A DNA stretch of 64,000 nucleotides from Mesorhabditis belari (GCA_958450365.1 CAUEEP010000725.1:1450501-1514500); one strand, 5' to 3'; positions 43,274 to 55,165 are shown, counted from the stretch's first letter. The notes: generated by a model not told the origin, from the letters alone. Made by a program: numbers and translations.

Positions 43274-46200
43274 ATGACAGAACTAATGGTTTTGAGTCCG
43301 GTGAGTTGAGAGATGATAGCTTTTGGTTGATTTCAAGGATTCATAAAGTTTAAAGCGCTTGTTTAAGTTGAGAAAGTGTACTCAAACTGTCTGAAGATCA
43401 GAAACAGGCTTCTTTTTCAAGTTTTGAACTACTCTACTCAAACAACTTTTGAACTTTTTAAACCCTTTAAATGTCATAGATTGCTATGTCTACGAAGCTG
43501 TTAACTTATTGAATGAATTTGAATTGAATGCAATCAATCATTTACAGATCCCTTATCCGGAACGTTTACTCGCATTTCTTATCTATTTGCCCCTTGAGGT
43601 GATCCTTTTCTCTTCGAATATCCTCGTCGTCTGCTCAATCTTTTTAGTAGGTGAAAATAAGGTTTCACTTCACTGAGAAAAGACAAAAGCTTTTGTTTTG
43701 TGAAGTTTATGGACTCCCAAACACAGCTAGTCAAAATTGAAATGAATCGAAATGGCAAAGAGTTTGAACAGTTTCTTTCAAATAAACCTCCTTTAAGCTT
43801 TTGTCTTTTCTCAAGCAGTATCACAGATAAAACGTGATTTGAGTAAAACAGACTCATACAAACTATGGCGAAAGTTCTGTCATTTTTAAAATCTCTTTAA
43901 AAGCTTCTGGTTGCTATTATTTGATAAGGGTTGATAGCCAAAAGATAGCCAATTTTTTGCAGAATTTAAATCTTTTTTCAGTTTTAAAATAAGGCCCTTA
44001 GATTTAGAGTTATCGCTAGTTTTGCATTGAGCTATAGTCTTGATCCAAACAATTTCATCTTTAGGTCTGTTACCAGATCAGGGTTATTCCAAAGACAATT
44101 TTCCAATACTTGTCGGTTCCCCAAATTGCTTGATTCGCTATTTTAAATGCAGATTTTGGAAGCTAAGACTAAATTACAGGCAAAAGTTCTGTCATTTTTA
44201 GAATTCTCTCTAAAAGCTCCTGGTTGTTATTATTTCATAAGTGTTTATAGCCGAAAGATAGCCAATTTTCCACAGAATTTAAATCTTATTACAGTTTTTA
44301 AATAAGATCTTTAGACTTAGAGTTATCACTATTCTATGCCCTTCGAAAAGAATATCTATGCTCGCACATATTTTGAGCTTTTTCATTGCAAAAGTTTTCA
44401 TAAAAATTACAAACTTGTCAAAAGCTGTTGTTGGATTTCCAGTTTTGAACTAACAAACAATTTTTTGAATACTCCTAATCGTCTGAGTTCAGATTTTCTC
44501 TGGTAATACTAATAACTGGTCCGATCAGAGCTCAAGCAAATTGTGATGACTCTAAATCTAAGGACCTTATTTTAAAACTGTAATAAGATTTAAATTCTGT
44601 GAAAAATTGGCTATCTTTTGGCTATAAACACTTATAAAATAATCACAGAGAATTCAATTAAAGAGAATTTTTCTTTCTCTTTTTAAAGGCAGAACTTTCG
44701 CCGCATTTCGTAATTTAAAAAAATCAACTGTTACTTGGTGACCACGTAACCTTTTGGATAAAACATTTCGTGCTAGAAATACAAATATTTATTTGGAACA
44801 TCAGCGGAGCTAAATACCATTTGGTATCAGCTATTTTATTGGGTTGGAGAGAAAATCAAGAACTTTCCAAAACTTCCAAAACTTCCAAAACTTCGTCAAA
44901 TGATAGGCGTTAGATATCAATAGAAAGGTTAACTAATTCTCTACAAAATGACATTTAAAAAAGAACTCAAACAGCGCCTCAGCTTCACAAAAGGCCATTT
45001 TTACATAAAATCTATAAACTGTCATCTAGAGAACTCGGTTGGATGGATCTGCCTGAAAATTTTGGAACTTATTTAATTGAGTGTGTTGTATCTTTTTATA
45101 TAGACGCCAAAGAAGGTTTATGCGGAAGAAACTGGTCAAACTCTTTGACGATTGATGAGTCGGACTCTGCCATTTTGACTAGTTTTGTTTGGGAGTATAA
45201 ACTCCATAAAACAAAAGCTTTTCGGAGTCTCTCAAAAGTCATTTTGTAGGGAAATAGTGGACGCTTTTGATGAAACAAAACGTGTATTTAAAAAAAGCTT
45301 TATGCGTGCAAAAAGTGGCTTTAAAGTTCGGCACAATTTCATTCTCGCCAGCCCAATATTTTCAGTATGTTCCTCATTCGCAAAGTGCTGTCTACCGTTT
45401 CCATCTCAACCATTGTCTCGTCAACATTTTTCAAGTAACTCAACTTTTCGATAAGAAACAATTTTTTGCAGGGTTTAATGCACTTGATTCTCACCTTACC
45501 AATCACAATCACAGGCGTTGATGTAAGAATCACTTTGGTCATTGTCATAAACAGATCACCTTCAGTTTTACAACGGTACTCCTTTCTATTTGTTGTATCG
45601 GTCAGCTGTCGCCTACGAGTATGTCAGTTTCAAGGTAAATGGTCAAATGATAGCCACAAAATCTACCGTAAAACCTTTAATAGAGCCATAATATTAGATT
45701 GGCAAGTTATAAACGATCGTTTTTTGGTAATGTGTTTTCTGAAAAAACGGCTTATCCAATCAAAAAACGGTTTGCTTCATTCAAAAGCCCTATTCTTAAT
45801 CTTACAAAATGGCTTTCTAGCATTCATGAGCTAATATATTTTTGATTGATTGCATACTTTTTAAAATGAAACGCTTCATCGATTACATAGTTTTCCAAAA
45901 TTTCAGAACAATCCAATCTTCGGAAGGTTGATTTTCAAATTAGGCTCAAAATGCAGTTAAGCCGTTTTTGTCAGAAAACACATTACCCAAAAACGATCGT
46001 TTATAACTTGCCGTTTATATCGTTTATAACTTTATAAATAATAAAGGAATATAGTAATAGAGTAATTCTCTAAAACACAGACACAGATTCTCTAAAACAG
46101 ACAATTCTCTAATAACCTTAAGTGGTGCACCCCTTAAAGAGAGGGTATCAATTCCAATAGTTCCAATACGGTTCCAATACGATTCCAATACGATTCCAAT

Positions 46201-49200
46201 GCGGTTCCAATACGATTCCAATGCGGTTCCAATACGATTCCAATGCGGTTCCAATACGATTCCAATACGGTTCCAATACGGTTCAACCACGATTCCCAAA
46301 ACGATTCCAATACGATTCCAATACGATTCCAATGCGGTTCCAAAAAACGATCGTTTATAACTTGCCAACCTAATAATAAAGTAATATAGTAATAGAGTAA
46401 TTCTCTAAAACACAGACACAGATTCGCTAAAACAGAGAATTCTCTAATAACCTTAAGTGGTGCACCCCTTAAAGAGAGGGTATTAATCGCTTAATCGGAT
46501 AACCATAAAAAATTTTCTGAAAGTTTCTGAAAAGCTTTGTTTTGAAGGTTGATCATTAGCAAGAAGCCGAGTGTTCAAAAACGACAAGGTCAAATGATGC
46601 GATCTCGACCGTTTCTTTCAATGAAACTTATTTTAATAACCATAAAAAAAAATAATAACCATAAGAACAATTAAAGAGAGGGTATTAATCGCTTAATCGG
46701 ATCGGATAACCATAAAAAAAAATTTTCTTAAGGCATTCACCTGTTTTTATATTTTAATATTGCTAATTTTAATATAAAAAGAATAAAAATCGCCCGGTTA
46801 GTGATTTGATGGGTTTACAAATTTTTGGAGACTTTGCAAGGCATGGAGATAAGCCAGATCGTCGCTCAGACATCAGGCATGATTGCTGCCCAATCCATTT
46901 GTAGTCCATCGAAACTTTCTTTCTTTAGTTCAATTGTTATTTTAAAAGAATCTTTTCAGGCCTCGATGTTGTTGGTTTTTTTCGGGACACTAAATGGCGT
47001 CTCGGTTTTCATTTTTCCAAGGCTTAACATCAAGTTATTCAGCGGGAATTCACTTAAAATGTGAGTTTGTGAAAAGTTTTGATAAAAAGACGAAAAATGA
47101 CGTTTTTTATCGGACTAATGGTTGAGTTATTTAGCGAAATCTATAAGTTCTACTAGCTTTCAGATAAATAATCAAAAGTCCAAAAGACTTTAGAATAATC
47201 ATCACTATATGGATGGATGCAATTGGAGAGACCTGCATCGAGACATTCACCGATTGCAATAAAGCGTTTCGGGCTCACAGTCTTTCGTTCTCCTACGAAT
47301 GCACCCCAGCACAAGCGGCTAGCTTTCAATTTCACAATGTACGGGGTGAAAAAAAATTTATGGGTGCATCCTTTTGGTAATGTACAGGGTGGCGCACACC
47401 GTATTCTCTCTAATAGTAGTGCACCCAGAGCGTCGCCTAAAATCGTCGCCTAAAATCTCGAGAACCGCTTATCAGAACCTATCGATGTGTGGTCGGAAAA
47501 TGTAGCTGACGATGAGATCTAGTGGGGGATTAGAGTTTTGAGCTTCTACGAACGCTTGGAAGCCGTGAAATCGTCACCAACTCGGCTCGCTTGGGTGCAC
47601 TACTATTAGAGAGAATACGGTAATTACCCGCACACAGTGTTTGGTATCTTTGCTATCTACGCCGCTTTCAACTCAAAAGTGTCAAGTGTTAGATAGGATA
47701 TTGTAGCCTAGATTCTTGCCGATACTTCTGTGTCAAAAAGTTCCCAATCGAAGACCTACAGCTCATTTGAATGAGCTCGCGGCATGGGGCCATTTTCGAC
47801 AGTTTCCTGACTGAAAAAGTTCACCTAAAAAAAGCTTTTTTCTGACTAAACCCTAGGTAATTTTCTTTTAAATTTATAACTAATAAATTAATAACGTATG
47901 AACCACTGAAAGAAGTACGAAAAATTGCGAACTAAGTGACGAAAAACTCCCAATTTTCAGCCAAATTTCCTGAACAAATATATAACAAATGGCTTGCCCC
48001 TAATATATTTTGGCCATGATCTCTGTCAAAACGATCCGACGCTTTTACTGTTGTTTCATATCGTAGCAAAGCAAAGTTATCGTAGCATCGTAGCAGCAGT
48101 CCTCTAATCCTTTTTTCTTGAAACTAGAATTTTTCTACAGTTTTTCCAATCTGCAAATCCGAATTTAAACTCGATTAAAATGTTCTTGTTTGTTAGCTAA
48201 AAAGTCATTCTAAAGTCAAGAATCTGTTAAAAATTCGTTAAAAATGGCAGTGGTCAAAAGAAAGGCCGGCTAGAGAGCGCATTTGCTAGCTTCGTAGTTG
48301 AATCGAATTTTATAATTTGTAAGTTTCGCGGTAGATAGATGCAGCCAAGATTCAGGGCTTCATTTCTCTATATAACACTTGGTGCTTTTGAATAAAATTA
48401 GGCCACAACTACATTACCAAAAGGGTGCGCCCATAATTTTTTGTTTCCAGGTAAGAAAAGAGTTCAACAATCTGTACAAAAAGCCCTTTAGTTTGACACT
48501 TTTCAACGTCTCATTTACCCAATCGCTATTCTCATCGGAAACATTTTCCTTTTTGTGTACGTTCGATACGTTCGTCGCATCGGTGCAACCGCCAAAGGAT
48601 CACTTCTGAGAAGAAGTGGCGGCGAGATGGTGCTTTTAGTGCAGGTTGCCTTTTGCCTTTTGATGTAAATATTTTGTTTCAGGGTATTCTGATTTGCGTG
48701 TTCACCGGCGGGAATGGTCTGCTGTTTTTTGTGTTCAACTTTCTCCCGTCACTCATCTCGATCGATCCAACTTCTGTCGTTTTCCCCCTTTTGCTCATGG
48801 TGACCACTATGGTAAGAGTTTTTATTTTTATTTATATATTTTTAACCTTTTATCAAATCTTAGAGTAAATCTCGTTGGTGTTTGGACTTTTAAACCCCTT
48901 GAGAAACCGATACACTTAGCTAAACCACTTTAATCTAAACGATCTAAACACGGTCTAGTGAAAAGTGCTTCACTGACTAGGTTCTCAGAATTCACTTCAT
49001 AAGCTACCAACGAGGTTCAACTGTACAAAAAAGCAAATCTAAAATATTTCTGTAAAACTAAAATCCCTCTTCTTCTTTCAGGGACTCGCAATCGCCCAAC
49101 CGCTTCTCAATCTTTGCTTCAACGAACCCATTCAAGCGGCCGCGTTGAGAATATTGGCGAGAAAGTTTGTAAACATAGATGATATTTAAAGTGTTTGTGT

Positions 49201-49293
49201 TTTTTTAAGACAATTATTTTCAGATTTCCGCTGAAAAAGACTCAACGTGTGAAATCGCTCTCGACAAACGCGTTAACTCTGAAGCCAATGTAG
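43274..49293 (+). CDS. seven-transmembrane GPCR, twelve exons, 366 aa
   Basis: Exons: 43274-43300, 43548-43646, 45366-45434, 45472-45522, 45566-45634, 46831-46935, 46960-47060, 47194-47338, 48492-48644, 48683-48811, 49082-49164, 49224-49293; 1101 bases, in frame, stop TAG, AATAAA at 49432. TM1 contains LLAFLIYLPLEVILFSSNIL; TM2 has GLMHLILTLPITIT; then a loop with NGT; TM4 region ASMLLVFFGTLNGVSVFIF; a long Cys-containing extracellular loop 2 (ETCIETFTDC, YECTP); TM5 IYPIAILIGNIFLFVYVRYV with a basic loop; TM6 ICVFTGGNGLLFFVFNFLP; TM7 GLAIAQPLLNLCFNEP, with Q-P..N in place of NPxxY, then a short basic tail. The acceptor of exon 6 (TTTTGGAG) is the weakest. A nematode-specific receptor is likely; class not assigned. 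The 1.7-kb intron 2 and 1.2-kb introns 5 and 8 are filled by repeats. Confidence 0.82.
43861..44712. repeat. foldback element with an extra direct copy, receptor intron 2
   Basis: Arms at 43861-44025 and 44545-44712 are inverted (ends GGCGAAAGTTCTG / CAGAACTTTCGCC). A third copy at 44165-44335 is in the same direction as the left arm, including AAGATAGCCAATTTT and CAGAATTTAAATCTT. Confidence 0.8.
44839..45356. mobile_element. mariner-derived MITE, TA-flanked
   Basis: 518 bases, ends TTGGGTTGGAGAGAA / TTCTCGCCAGCCCAA with TA on both sides (44837-44838, 45357-45358). A sister copy of 522 bases is at 55166-55687. It ends two bases before the TTTTCAG of receptor exon 3. Confidence 0.88.
45694..46373. 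mobile_element. mariner-type MITE, TA-flanked, expanded by minisatellite
   Basis: Ends TTAGATTGGCAAGTTATAAACG / CGTTTATAACTTGCCAACCTAA with TA on both sides. An internal second right end lies at about 45975-46015. A 110-base stretch with AAAACACAGACACAGATTC and GTGGTGCACCCCTTAAAGAG is present inside (46036-46147) and again just outside (46374-46487). Confidence 0.8.
46150..46340. repeat. minisatellite, GGTTCCAATAC family
   Basis: Tandem GATTCCAATAC and GGTTCCAATGC/AC units inside the preceding MITE. Same family as 49848-50640. Confidence 0.9.
47399..47622. mobile_element. CCGTATT MITE copy (inverted orientation)
   Basis: CCGTATTCTCTCTAATAGTAG ... CTACTATTAGAGAGAATACGG, body complementary to the 27974 copy. 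It lies in receptor intron 8. No other structure is seen in 47623-48491. Confidence 0.9.
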
Positions 49294-49847
49294 AGACAGA
49301 AATGCTCAAAAATCGAATTTTCTTGCCTTTTTCATTTCACTAGTTGATTCATTATATAAGTCTTTTCGAAACATTTGAATGCAAAAAAAGAGTGAATGAA
49401 CTAGTCTCCTATTTTTGCCATTTCCTTTATTAATAAACATTTTGCGTAAACTCTTGCGAGAAAGCCCGATTTCTCAAAAAAATTGCATCAAATCGGGATT
49501 AAATGATGGCGTATAATCAACAAAACTTCAATTGTTATTAGAAAAAAAATTTGAAAAAAGTTATGGTTTAGTTTCTTCAAAAAATACCTCCGATGACGCC
49601 ACCATTTCTTATTCCCCAATCCAATATTTTAAAAACTTTGTTTCTAGGGAGCCGATTGAATGTATAGAGTGTGGCAAAAGTGTTGGAGAGAGGCTTCATT
49701 AAATGCTGGATTCGCTGAAACAAAAACAGAGCTGTTCGTTTTTAAAAAAAGCAATTCAATCCAATAAATCCAATTGACATACAGGGTGTTCTAAAATTCC
49801 ATATAAAGTTTTAATTTTATGGCAAAAGTCTCATGGTGGTGGCCCAT

Positions 49848-50640
49848 ATGGTTCCAATACGGTTCCTATTTTGTTCCAATACGGTCCAAATACGTTTCCC
49901 AATACGGTTCAACCACGATTCCCAAAACGGTTCCAATATGGTTCCAATACGGTTCAACCACGATTCCCAAAACGGTTCCAATACGATTCCAATACGGTTC
50001 CAACACGGTTCCAATACGATTCCAATACGGTTCCATTACGATTCCAATACGATTCCAATGCGGTTCCAATACGGTCCAAATACGGTTCCCAATACGGTTC
50101 AACCACGATTCCCAAAACGGTTCCAATACGGTTCCAATACGATTCCAATACGGTTCCAATACGGTTCCAATACGATTCCAATACGGTTCAACCACTATTC
50201 CCAATACGGTTCCAATACGGTTCAACCACGATTCCCAAAACGATTCCAATACGATTCCAATACGGTTCCAATACGGTTCCAATACGATTCCAATACGGTT
50301 CCATTACGATTCCAATACGATTCCAATGCGGTTCCAATACGGTCCAAATACGGTTCCCAATACGGTTCAACCACGATTCCCAAAACGGTTCCAATACGGT
50401 TCCAATACGATTCCAATACGGTTCCAATACGGTTCCAATACGATTCCAATACGGTTCAACCACTATTCCCAATACGGTTCCAATACGGTTCAACCACGAT
50501 TCCCAAAACGATTCCAATACGATTCCAATACGGTTCCAATACGGTTCCAATACGATTCCAATACGGTTCCATTACGATTCCAATACGATTCCAATGCGGT
50601 TCCAATACGGTTCCAATACGATCCCCAAACGATTCCGAAA
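49848..50640. repeat. large minisatellite, GGTTCCAATAC family, with higher-order repeat
   Basis: About 70 copies of an 11-base unit (GGTTCCAATAC / GATTCCAATAC) with occasional GGTTCAACCACGATTCCC blocks. A block of about 267 bases is itself repeated (49955-50220 against 50223-50490). Three plus-strand frames stay open for 263-309 codons and minus frames for up to 138; these are by-products of a stop-free unit, not genes. Confidence 0.92.
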
Positions 50641-51179
50641 ATCTCGAAAGCTAGATGGATAGCCGTTCCGTTTTTTATGTTAGTCTGCTCCCTAGTCAAA
50701 TTTCCTTTATTTTCTGAAAGTTATAACGTTAGTTTTGTAAAATTTTGATGCCTAAAAACTCTTTATCAAAATTTTTTCACTAAAATGCAAAAATCTCGAG
50801 TCTCTTGAATTTTTTCAAAAAACTTTTTAGACAGTTTTGTAGCCTGAAATTTAAATAAATATAATTTCTTGATCGAAAATTGATTGGGAATAGCCTCGAG
50901 GAGCTGGGGCCGTTAGACTGAAAGTCGCAATCCATGTCAAATGGATCCCATGTACGTTGTCATTTCATTGCATCCCCGGTTGCTCATTCTATGTGATTTT
51001 CTATTTCAATCAAATCTCGATAGTAGATTTTCGAAATCTGGACTAAAAATTATTGTATGCAATGAAATTTGTACTAATAAAGTGTACTGGGAAATGATGC
51101 GACAATAAAATCTTGCTGATTTGAAAAGAATCTCGAAATTCATGCAGGAATCTTTATTTTAGCGATTCATTTTCCATTT
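50641..51179. other. no gene seen
   Basis: AT-rich flank between the minisatellite and the eight-cysteine peptide gene. Confidence 0.4.
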
Positions 51180-52027
51180 TTAGCACGGGCATTGACGAGG
51201 CGCGTCAATGTTGAAGCAATTCGAGCAAGCCGAGCCCGAAGAACGACAGGGAGGACCGCAAACGCGATTGAGACATTCGCGGCACTGAAAATGGCTTTTG
51301 TGTTAACATATCAAACATAAATCGAGAATGATAATGCTAATTGCATAATATAACTCTAACTACCTACCGTAAATACTGTAATAGTACCCCACCCGCATAA
51401 TGACGGTGCGGAGTGTTGCGTAGTCTAGCTCTGAACGAGTTTTTCTCGACGCTGGTTTATGCTACAATGCTCGTTTAGGTATCAAAAAATAGCCCTGAAT
51501 TTCAGCTATTTTTTGATACCAAAGACGCATTTTTTGAAAGCACGGGTGCTTTGCAAAAAATGAAATACTAAAAAGCTTTTGCGACTACGTATTACAGTAT
51601 TTACAGTATTTAAAAATATCAATCTTTCATTTCCAAATTCTTACGCAAAAGCACGCGCACTTGAGGAAGTTTTATTGAGAAATTTTCTTTTAAGAACTTT
51701 CTACTGTTTTGGGATTACGATAAGCCTTAATCGGGTTTTGAAATTTCAAACAGACTAAACTATTCTCGACCCATTTTCCCAAGTTAAAGCCAATCGAATT
51801 GGCTATTGTTTCCTTTTTTTGGAGAGATTTGGAAAAACTTGACTAAACTTATTTCTAACGAAGCTAAAAACAGCTAATATTCTAAGAAAACTAAATTTGC
51901 TAGCAAAATCTCTTTTGTCCAACATTAAAAAGTAAAGAAAAATGAAACGAACACCCTCTCCAGAGACGAGAACCACCATTGCCAAGACGTAAATCAAGCA
52001 AACAAGGAGAGTTTTCTGCGACAACAT
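51180..52027 (-). CDS. secreted eight-cysteine peptide, two exons, 59 aa
   Basis: Exon 1 (52027-51953) is a signal peptide (MLSQKTLLVCLIYVLAMVVL) ending at a GTTCGT donor. Exon 2 (51284-51180, acceptor CCATTTTCAG, stop TAA) encodes 34 residues with eight cysteines spaced C-x2-C-x4-C-x3-C-x6-C-x2-C-x8-C-x-C. The join is in phase 0 and is the only one that opens the cysteine frame. Such a small cysteine-dense secreted peptide could be antimicrobial, a protease inhibitor or toxin-like; the spacing matches no family I can name. Exon 1 and about 40 bases upstream are an inverted copy of exon 1 of the lectin gene at 52788. A GC-AG or other donor (G|GTGTTCG) would destroy the cysteine frame and is rejected. 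Confidence 0.65.
51285..51952. other. intron of the eight-cysteine gene
   Basis: Contains a hairpin-like inverted pair GGTATCAAAAAATAGCC / AGCTATTTTTTGATACC (about 51477-51522) similar to the GGTATCAAAGACATAATTG word of the repeats at 1 and 541, and CTGTAATAGTACCCCACCCGCATAATGACGG. No exon seen. Confidence 0.4.
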
Positions 52028-52787
52028 TTCTCTAAATGATACAGTTGTACAATGACTCAAAAGGCGAGAATTAAGAGTTTTTCCTTTGATTACAAGCAAG
52101 ATTTTTTCAAAAAAGCCATATATTAAAGCCAGACAAAGCCAGTGGAAAGCTGGCTGGTTTTAAAATTTCGCTTTTTTTCAACAATCGATTAGAAAGGTCA
52201 GGTTTTAGAAAAGGTCTATGAACAACCCTGACTACAAAGAATTTGTGCAAAATGTACTTTTATATAGAACTTAATGAATTTCTCTAAACTTAGCTAACAA
52301 AGTAAGAAAATCAAAATTTTAACTTTATTAAATCAATTTATAAAAACATTCTGTAAAAGTGGTTGTTAGAAGGGCCACTGTGCTCGTTTTTATACAGCCA
52401 TTTGATTCAATGAAAAGGGGCAAAAATGAGCATAGCCACAACAAAATGAAAAGAAATTTGTTGTTTGACGACAAAGTTGACAACAAAGACGATTGATTCA
52501 ACGCCAAACGATTCCCTCTTTAATTTGGTTTCACTTTTGAGTCAACAGACACCACAAAAAATTTGGTTTTTTAGAAATCAAAGAACTGGGTTCAGAAATC
52601 AAAGAACGGGAACGCTAGTTAATGAAAACTTATTTTAAAAAGCTCAAGAGCTGTTCGGAGCAATGTATTACAGAGTTTTGAGAAGGATTTTAAATCTTGA
52701 TATGTATGTAAACTGTCTCGGGTTCGGTGGGTTTGAGCTTGGCGCCTTTTGAGTCATTGTACAACTTGTACAGTATCATTTAGAGAA
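52028..52787. promoter_or_regulatory. divergent intergenic region with duplicated 5' flanks
   Basis: Both genes are preceded by the same sequence: CGCCTTTTGAGTCATTGTAC followed by AACT(TGTAC)AGTATCATTTAGAGAA up to the ATG, in opposite orientation at each end. The two genes probably inherited the same core promoter or 5' UTR. The middle (52100-52700) has no recognisable feature. Confidence 0.65.
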
Positions 52788-54630
52788 ATGCTGTCGCAGA
52801 AGACCCTTCTTTTTTGCTTGATTTACGTCCTGGCAATGGTGGTTCTCGTCTCTGGACAAACAACTTTGCGCTGGCCCTGCAGGAACGAGCCCAACTATGA
52901 ATGAAGAATCAGGACATCAGGAAAAGGTATTAAAAGTTATTTTTGTTTGTTTGTTTCTGTCCTCCTCTTTGTTTGAATTTTACTTGAATTAATGAAATTT
53001 ACATAACTTCATTCACTCAAAGTTAGCAATTTCAAAGTTAAATTATGCAATCGGAATATGATCCAGTATTGTCGATTCTGATGATTTTGAATCGAATTTT
53101 CGCTTCTAGAGTTCTCCTGTCCTTACAACTGGGTGTACAACCGTGACACGGACTATTGCTACTACTTGCAAGTGAGTTTTCTTTTCTGATTATATAAAGA
53201 CTAGGGTGTGCCCAATGAAGTGTTAAATCTCTAGAATATTGAATATACGGGTGGTGAGAACTGGAGGCTCTACAACTTCTCGACAGCCGAATTGGAATGC
53301 CAAGAATCGGGCCCGAATTCCCATCTTGCGTCCATACATTCGCCCGGAGAAAACACCTTTGTTGCAAGTTAGTTTTAGACGCTAGAAGAATTAGATAAGA
53401 GCCTTTTAGGGGAGAGTTCTCTCAAGTTAAATTTCACCGAAAATTTAGCAAGAAAACAATGATAAACTAGTCGTTGAAAGGTCTTAAAGAGTGCTGAAAT
53501 CCAAGATGCGGCAAAATTATGAAACGAATACTTATTGATGAATTAAAAGAAGAGAATGAAGAGCGTACTTCGAGTGTTACACATCATTTGAAAGCTCTTA
53601 ATGAATACTACAAAATAGAATATCTAAATTCAACAATTTGTGCTAATCTTGGTAAAATTTAAGGACCTGAACGTGACACTCCTGAAAAAGATGATCTGCT
53701 ATTTTACGATCAACTAGGCCAGTTATTGTAAGGATTATATCTGTCTTAAATCATTAAATACAGGAATAAAAACCTCACCAATTAGCACATACACTTAAGC
53801 AAAAGTTCTGATAGAAACTGAAAAAACGTAAATATCGGAAGCTAGTGTGTTTTGAGAGAGACATTCAAATGTTGAAAAATAGTTTTTAACAGATTAAACC
53901 TAAAACTTTCAATAATTTTGTTAAAATGTTCAAAAAAGAATCTGTACAGAACAAAAATACAGTTAAAAATGTCCAAAATTGCTATGTTTAAAAATTACCT
54001 CGGTTCAGGTCCTTAAATGTTTCCAAGATTGGCATAAATTGTTGATTTAGCTATTCTATTTTGTAGTATTCATTAAGAGCTTTCAAATGATGTATAACAC
54101 TCGGAGTACTCTCTTCACTTTCTTCTTTTAATTCATCAATAACCATTCGTTTCATAATTCAGGATCATTTTAGAATCATTTTAGAAATAATTGCTCAAAG
54201 CTGATCGGTTGAAGAGTTTCATAACTCTCGTTTTCCATCCCTTCAATTTAGATTTGGTCAGTTCACACGTGGGATCAATGATGGAAATGTCATCACGAGA
54301 CCCGTGTTCCAAACAATGGGCATGGATTGGATACACTGGAAACGGGACACTGTGGACTGGGAATTGGACGGATGGGTCGGACGTTGATTATTTGTCGCTC
54401 ACGCATACTTTTAGTCAAGTGTATCACGCTATGGTAATTTAGCCACGGGTGAATAGAGAGAAAGAGTTTCATTTTGATGACAGATGGGGAACGACCAAAG
54501 TTGTAGTGTCCAAAGTTGGGCAGGTGGTGGTGTGGCCAATCTATACGCTCGCTTCGTTTGCAAGATGCCGTCCAAGGGCTTCTCCACCGCCATCCAAATG
54601 GAACGAATGGCGAAAAACAAGAACTTTTAG
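52788..54630 (+). CDS. secreted C-type lectin, five exons, with in-frame stop in exon 1
   Basis: Exons: 52788-52926, 53110-53171, 53235-53367, 54252-54433, 54484-54630 (stop TAG). Exon 1 gives a signal peptide nearly identical to that of the 52027 gene. Exons 2-5 encode a complete C-type lectin domain of about 173 residues: FSCPYNWVYNRDTDYCYY, NFSTAELECQ, LASIHSPGENTFVA, WAWIGYTGNGTLWTGNW, CSVQ and LYARFVCKM, with the six canonical cysteines in order. Using the only good donor in exon 1 (AAAAG|GTATT) the phase matches exon 2, but codon 39 is TGA. Either the gene is inactive, the stop is a sequencing error, or another first exon is used. No QPD or EPN sugar-binding motif was seen, so carbohydrate binding is uncertain. 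Confidence 0.78.
53515..54160. repeat. foldback element in lectin intron 3
   Basis: Arms at 53515-53670 and 54005-54160 are inverted copies (GAATACTACAAAATAGAAT, AGCTCTTAATGAATACTAC, CGAGTGTTACACATCATTTG with changes). Confidence 0.85.
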
Positions 54631-55165
54631 ACTTTTTTTGTAATTTTCCTTATCTTGTTGTTTGCATTCCACTGGAATTAACGATTAAAACCTTTTCGAA
54701 GCAAAACCCTTTCCAAAACTTTATCTTTTTCTGCAATTATTGGGTTGATGCATAATTAACCGCCGTTTCTCTGACTAGACAAGTTCGGGATTAGATTCCT
54801 CGAGAACTACTCAACCGATTTTTGTCTTCTTTTTTTCAATTCAAAGCTAGATACATCAAAATATTTTTAAGTTACAGAAGGTTTCTGAAAATTGCGTGAA
54901 ACTTTGTTTATAAGGGTTTGAGAAAAAAAAGTTGTTTTTTGGAAGAATCTCCATTTCCACAAAAGAGTCTATAAACCAAAAATTTTAATGTAAACGCCTA
55001 AAATGGTTGAAAAGAAAATTGTAGCTGATGTAAAAAACGATTTAATGAGCTATAAATGAGCTATAAATGAGCTATAATGGTAGGCAATGTTCCTATCTAA
55101 AGAATGAGTTCGTAAGGAAGTTCCCTATTTCGAAAATGGGTGGCTTTACTATTTTAGCTCTTCTA
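54631..55165. other. no gene seen
   Basis: 3' flank of the lectin gene; contains a short tandem GAGCTATAAAT near 55050. No coding signal. Confidence 0.4.

Noticed and set aside
49819..50748. Long open frames of 263-309 codons on plus and 138 on minus
   Set aside because: They lie wholly in the 11-base minisatellite; all frames are open because the unit lacks stops, and there are no splice sites or domains.
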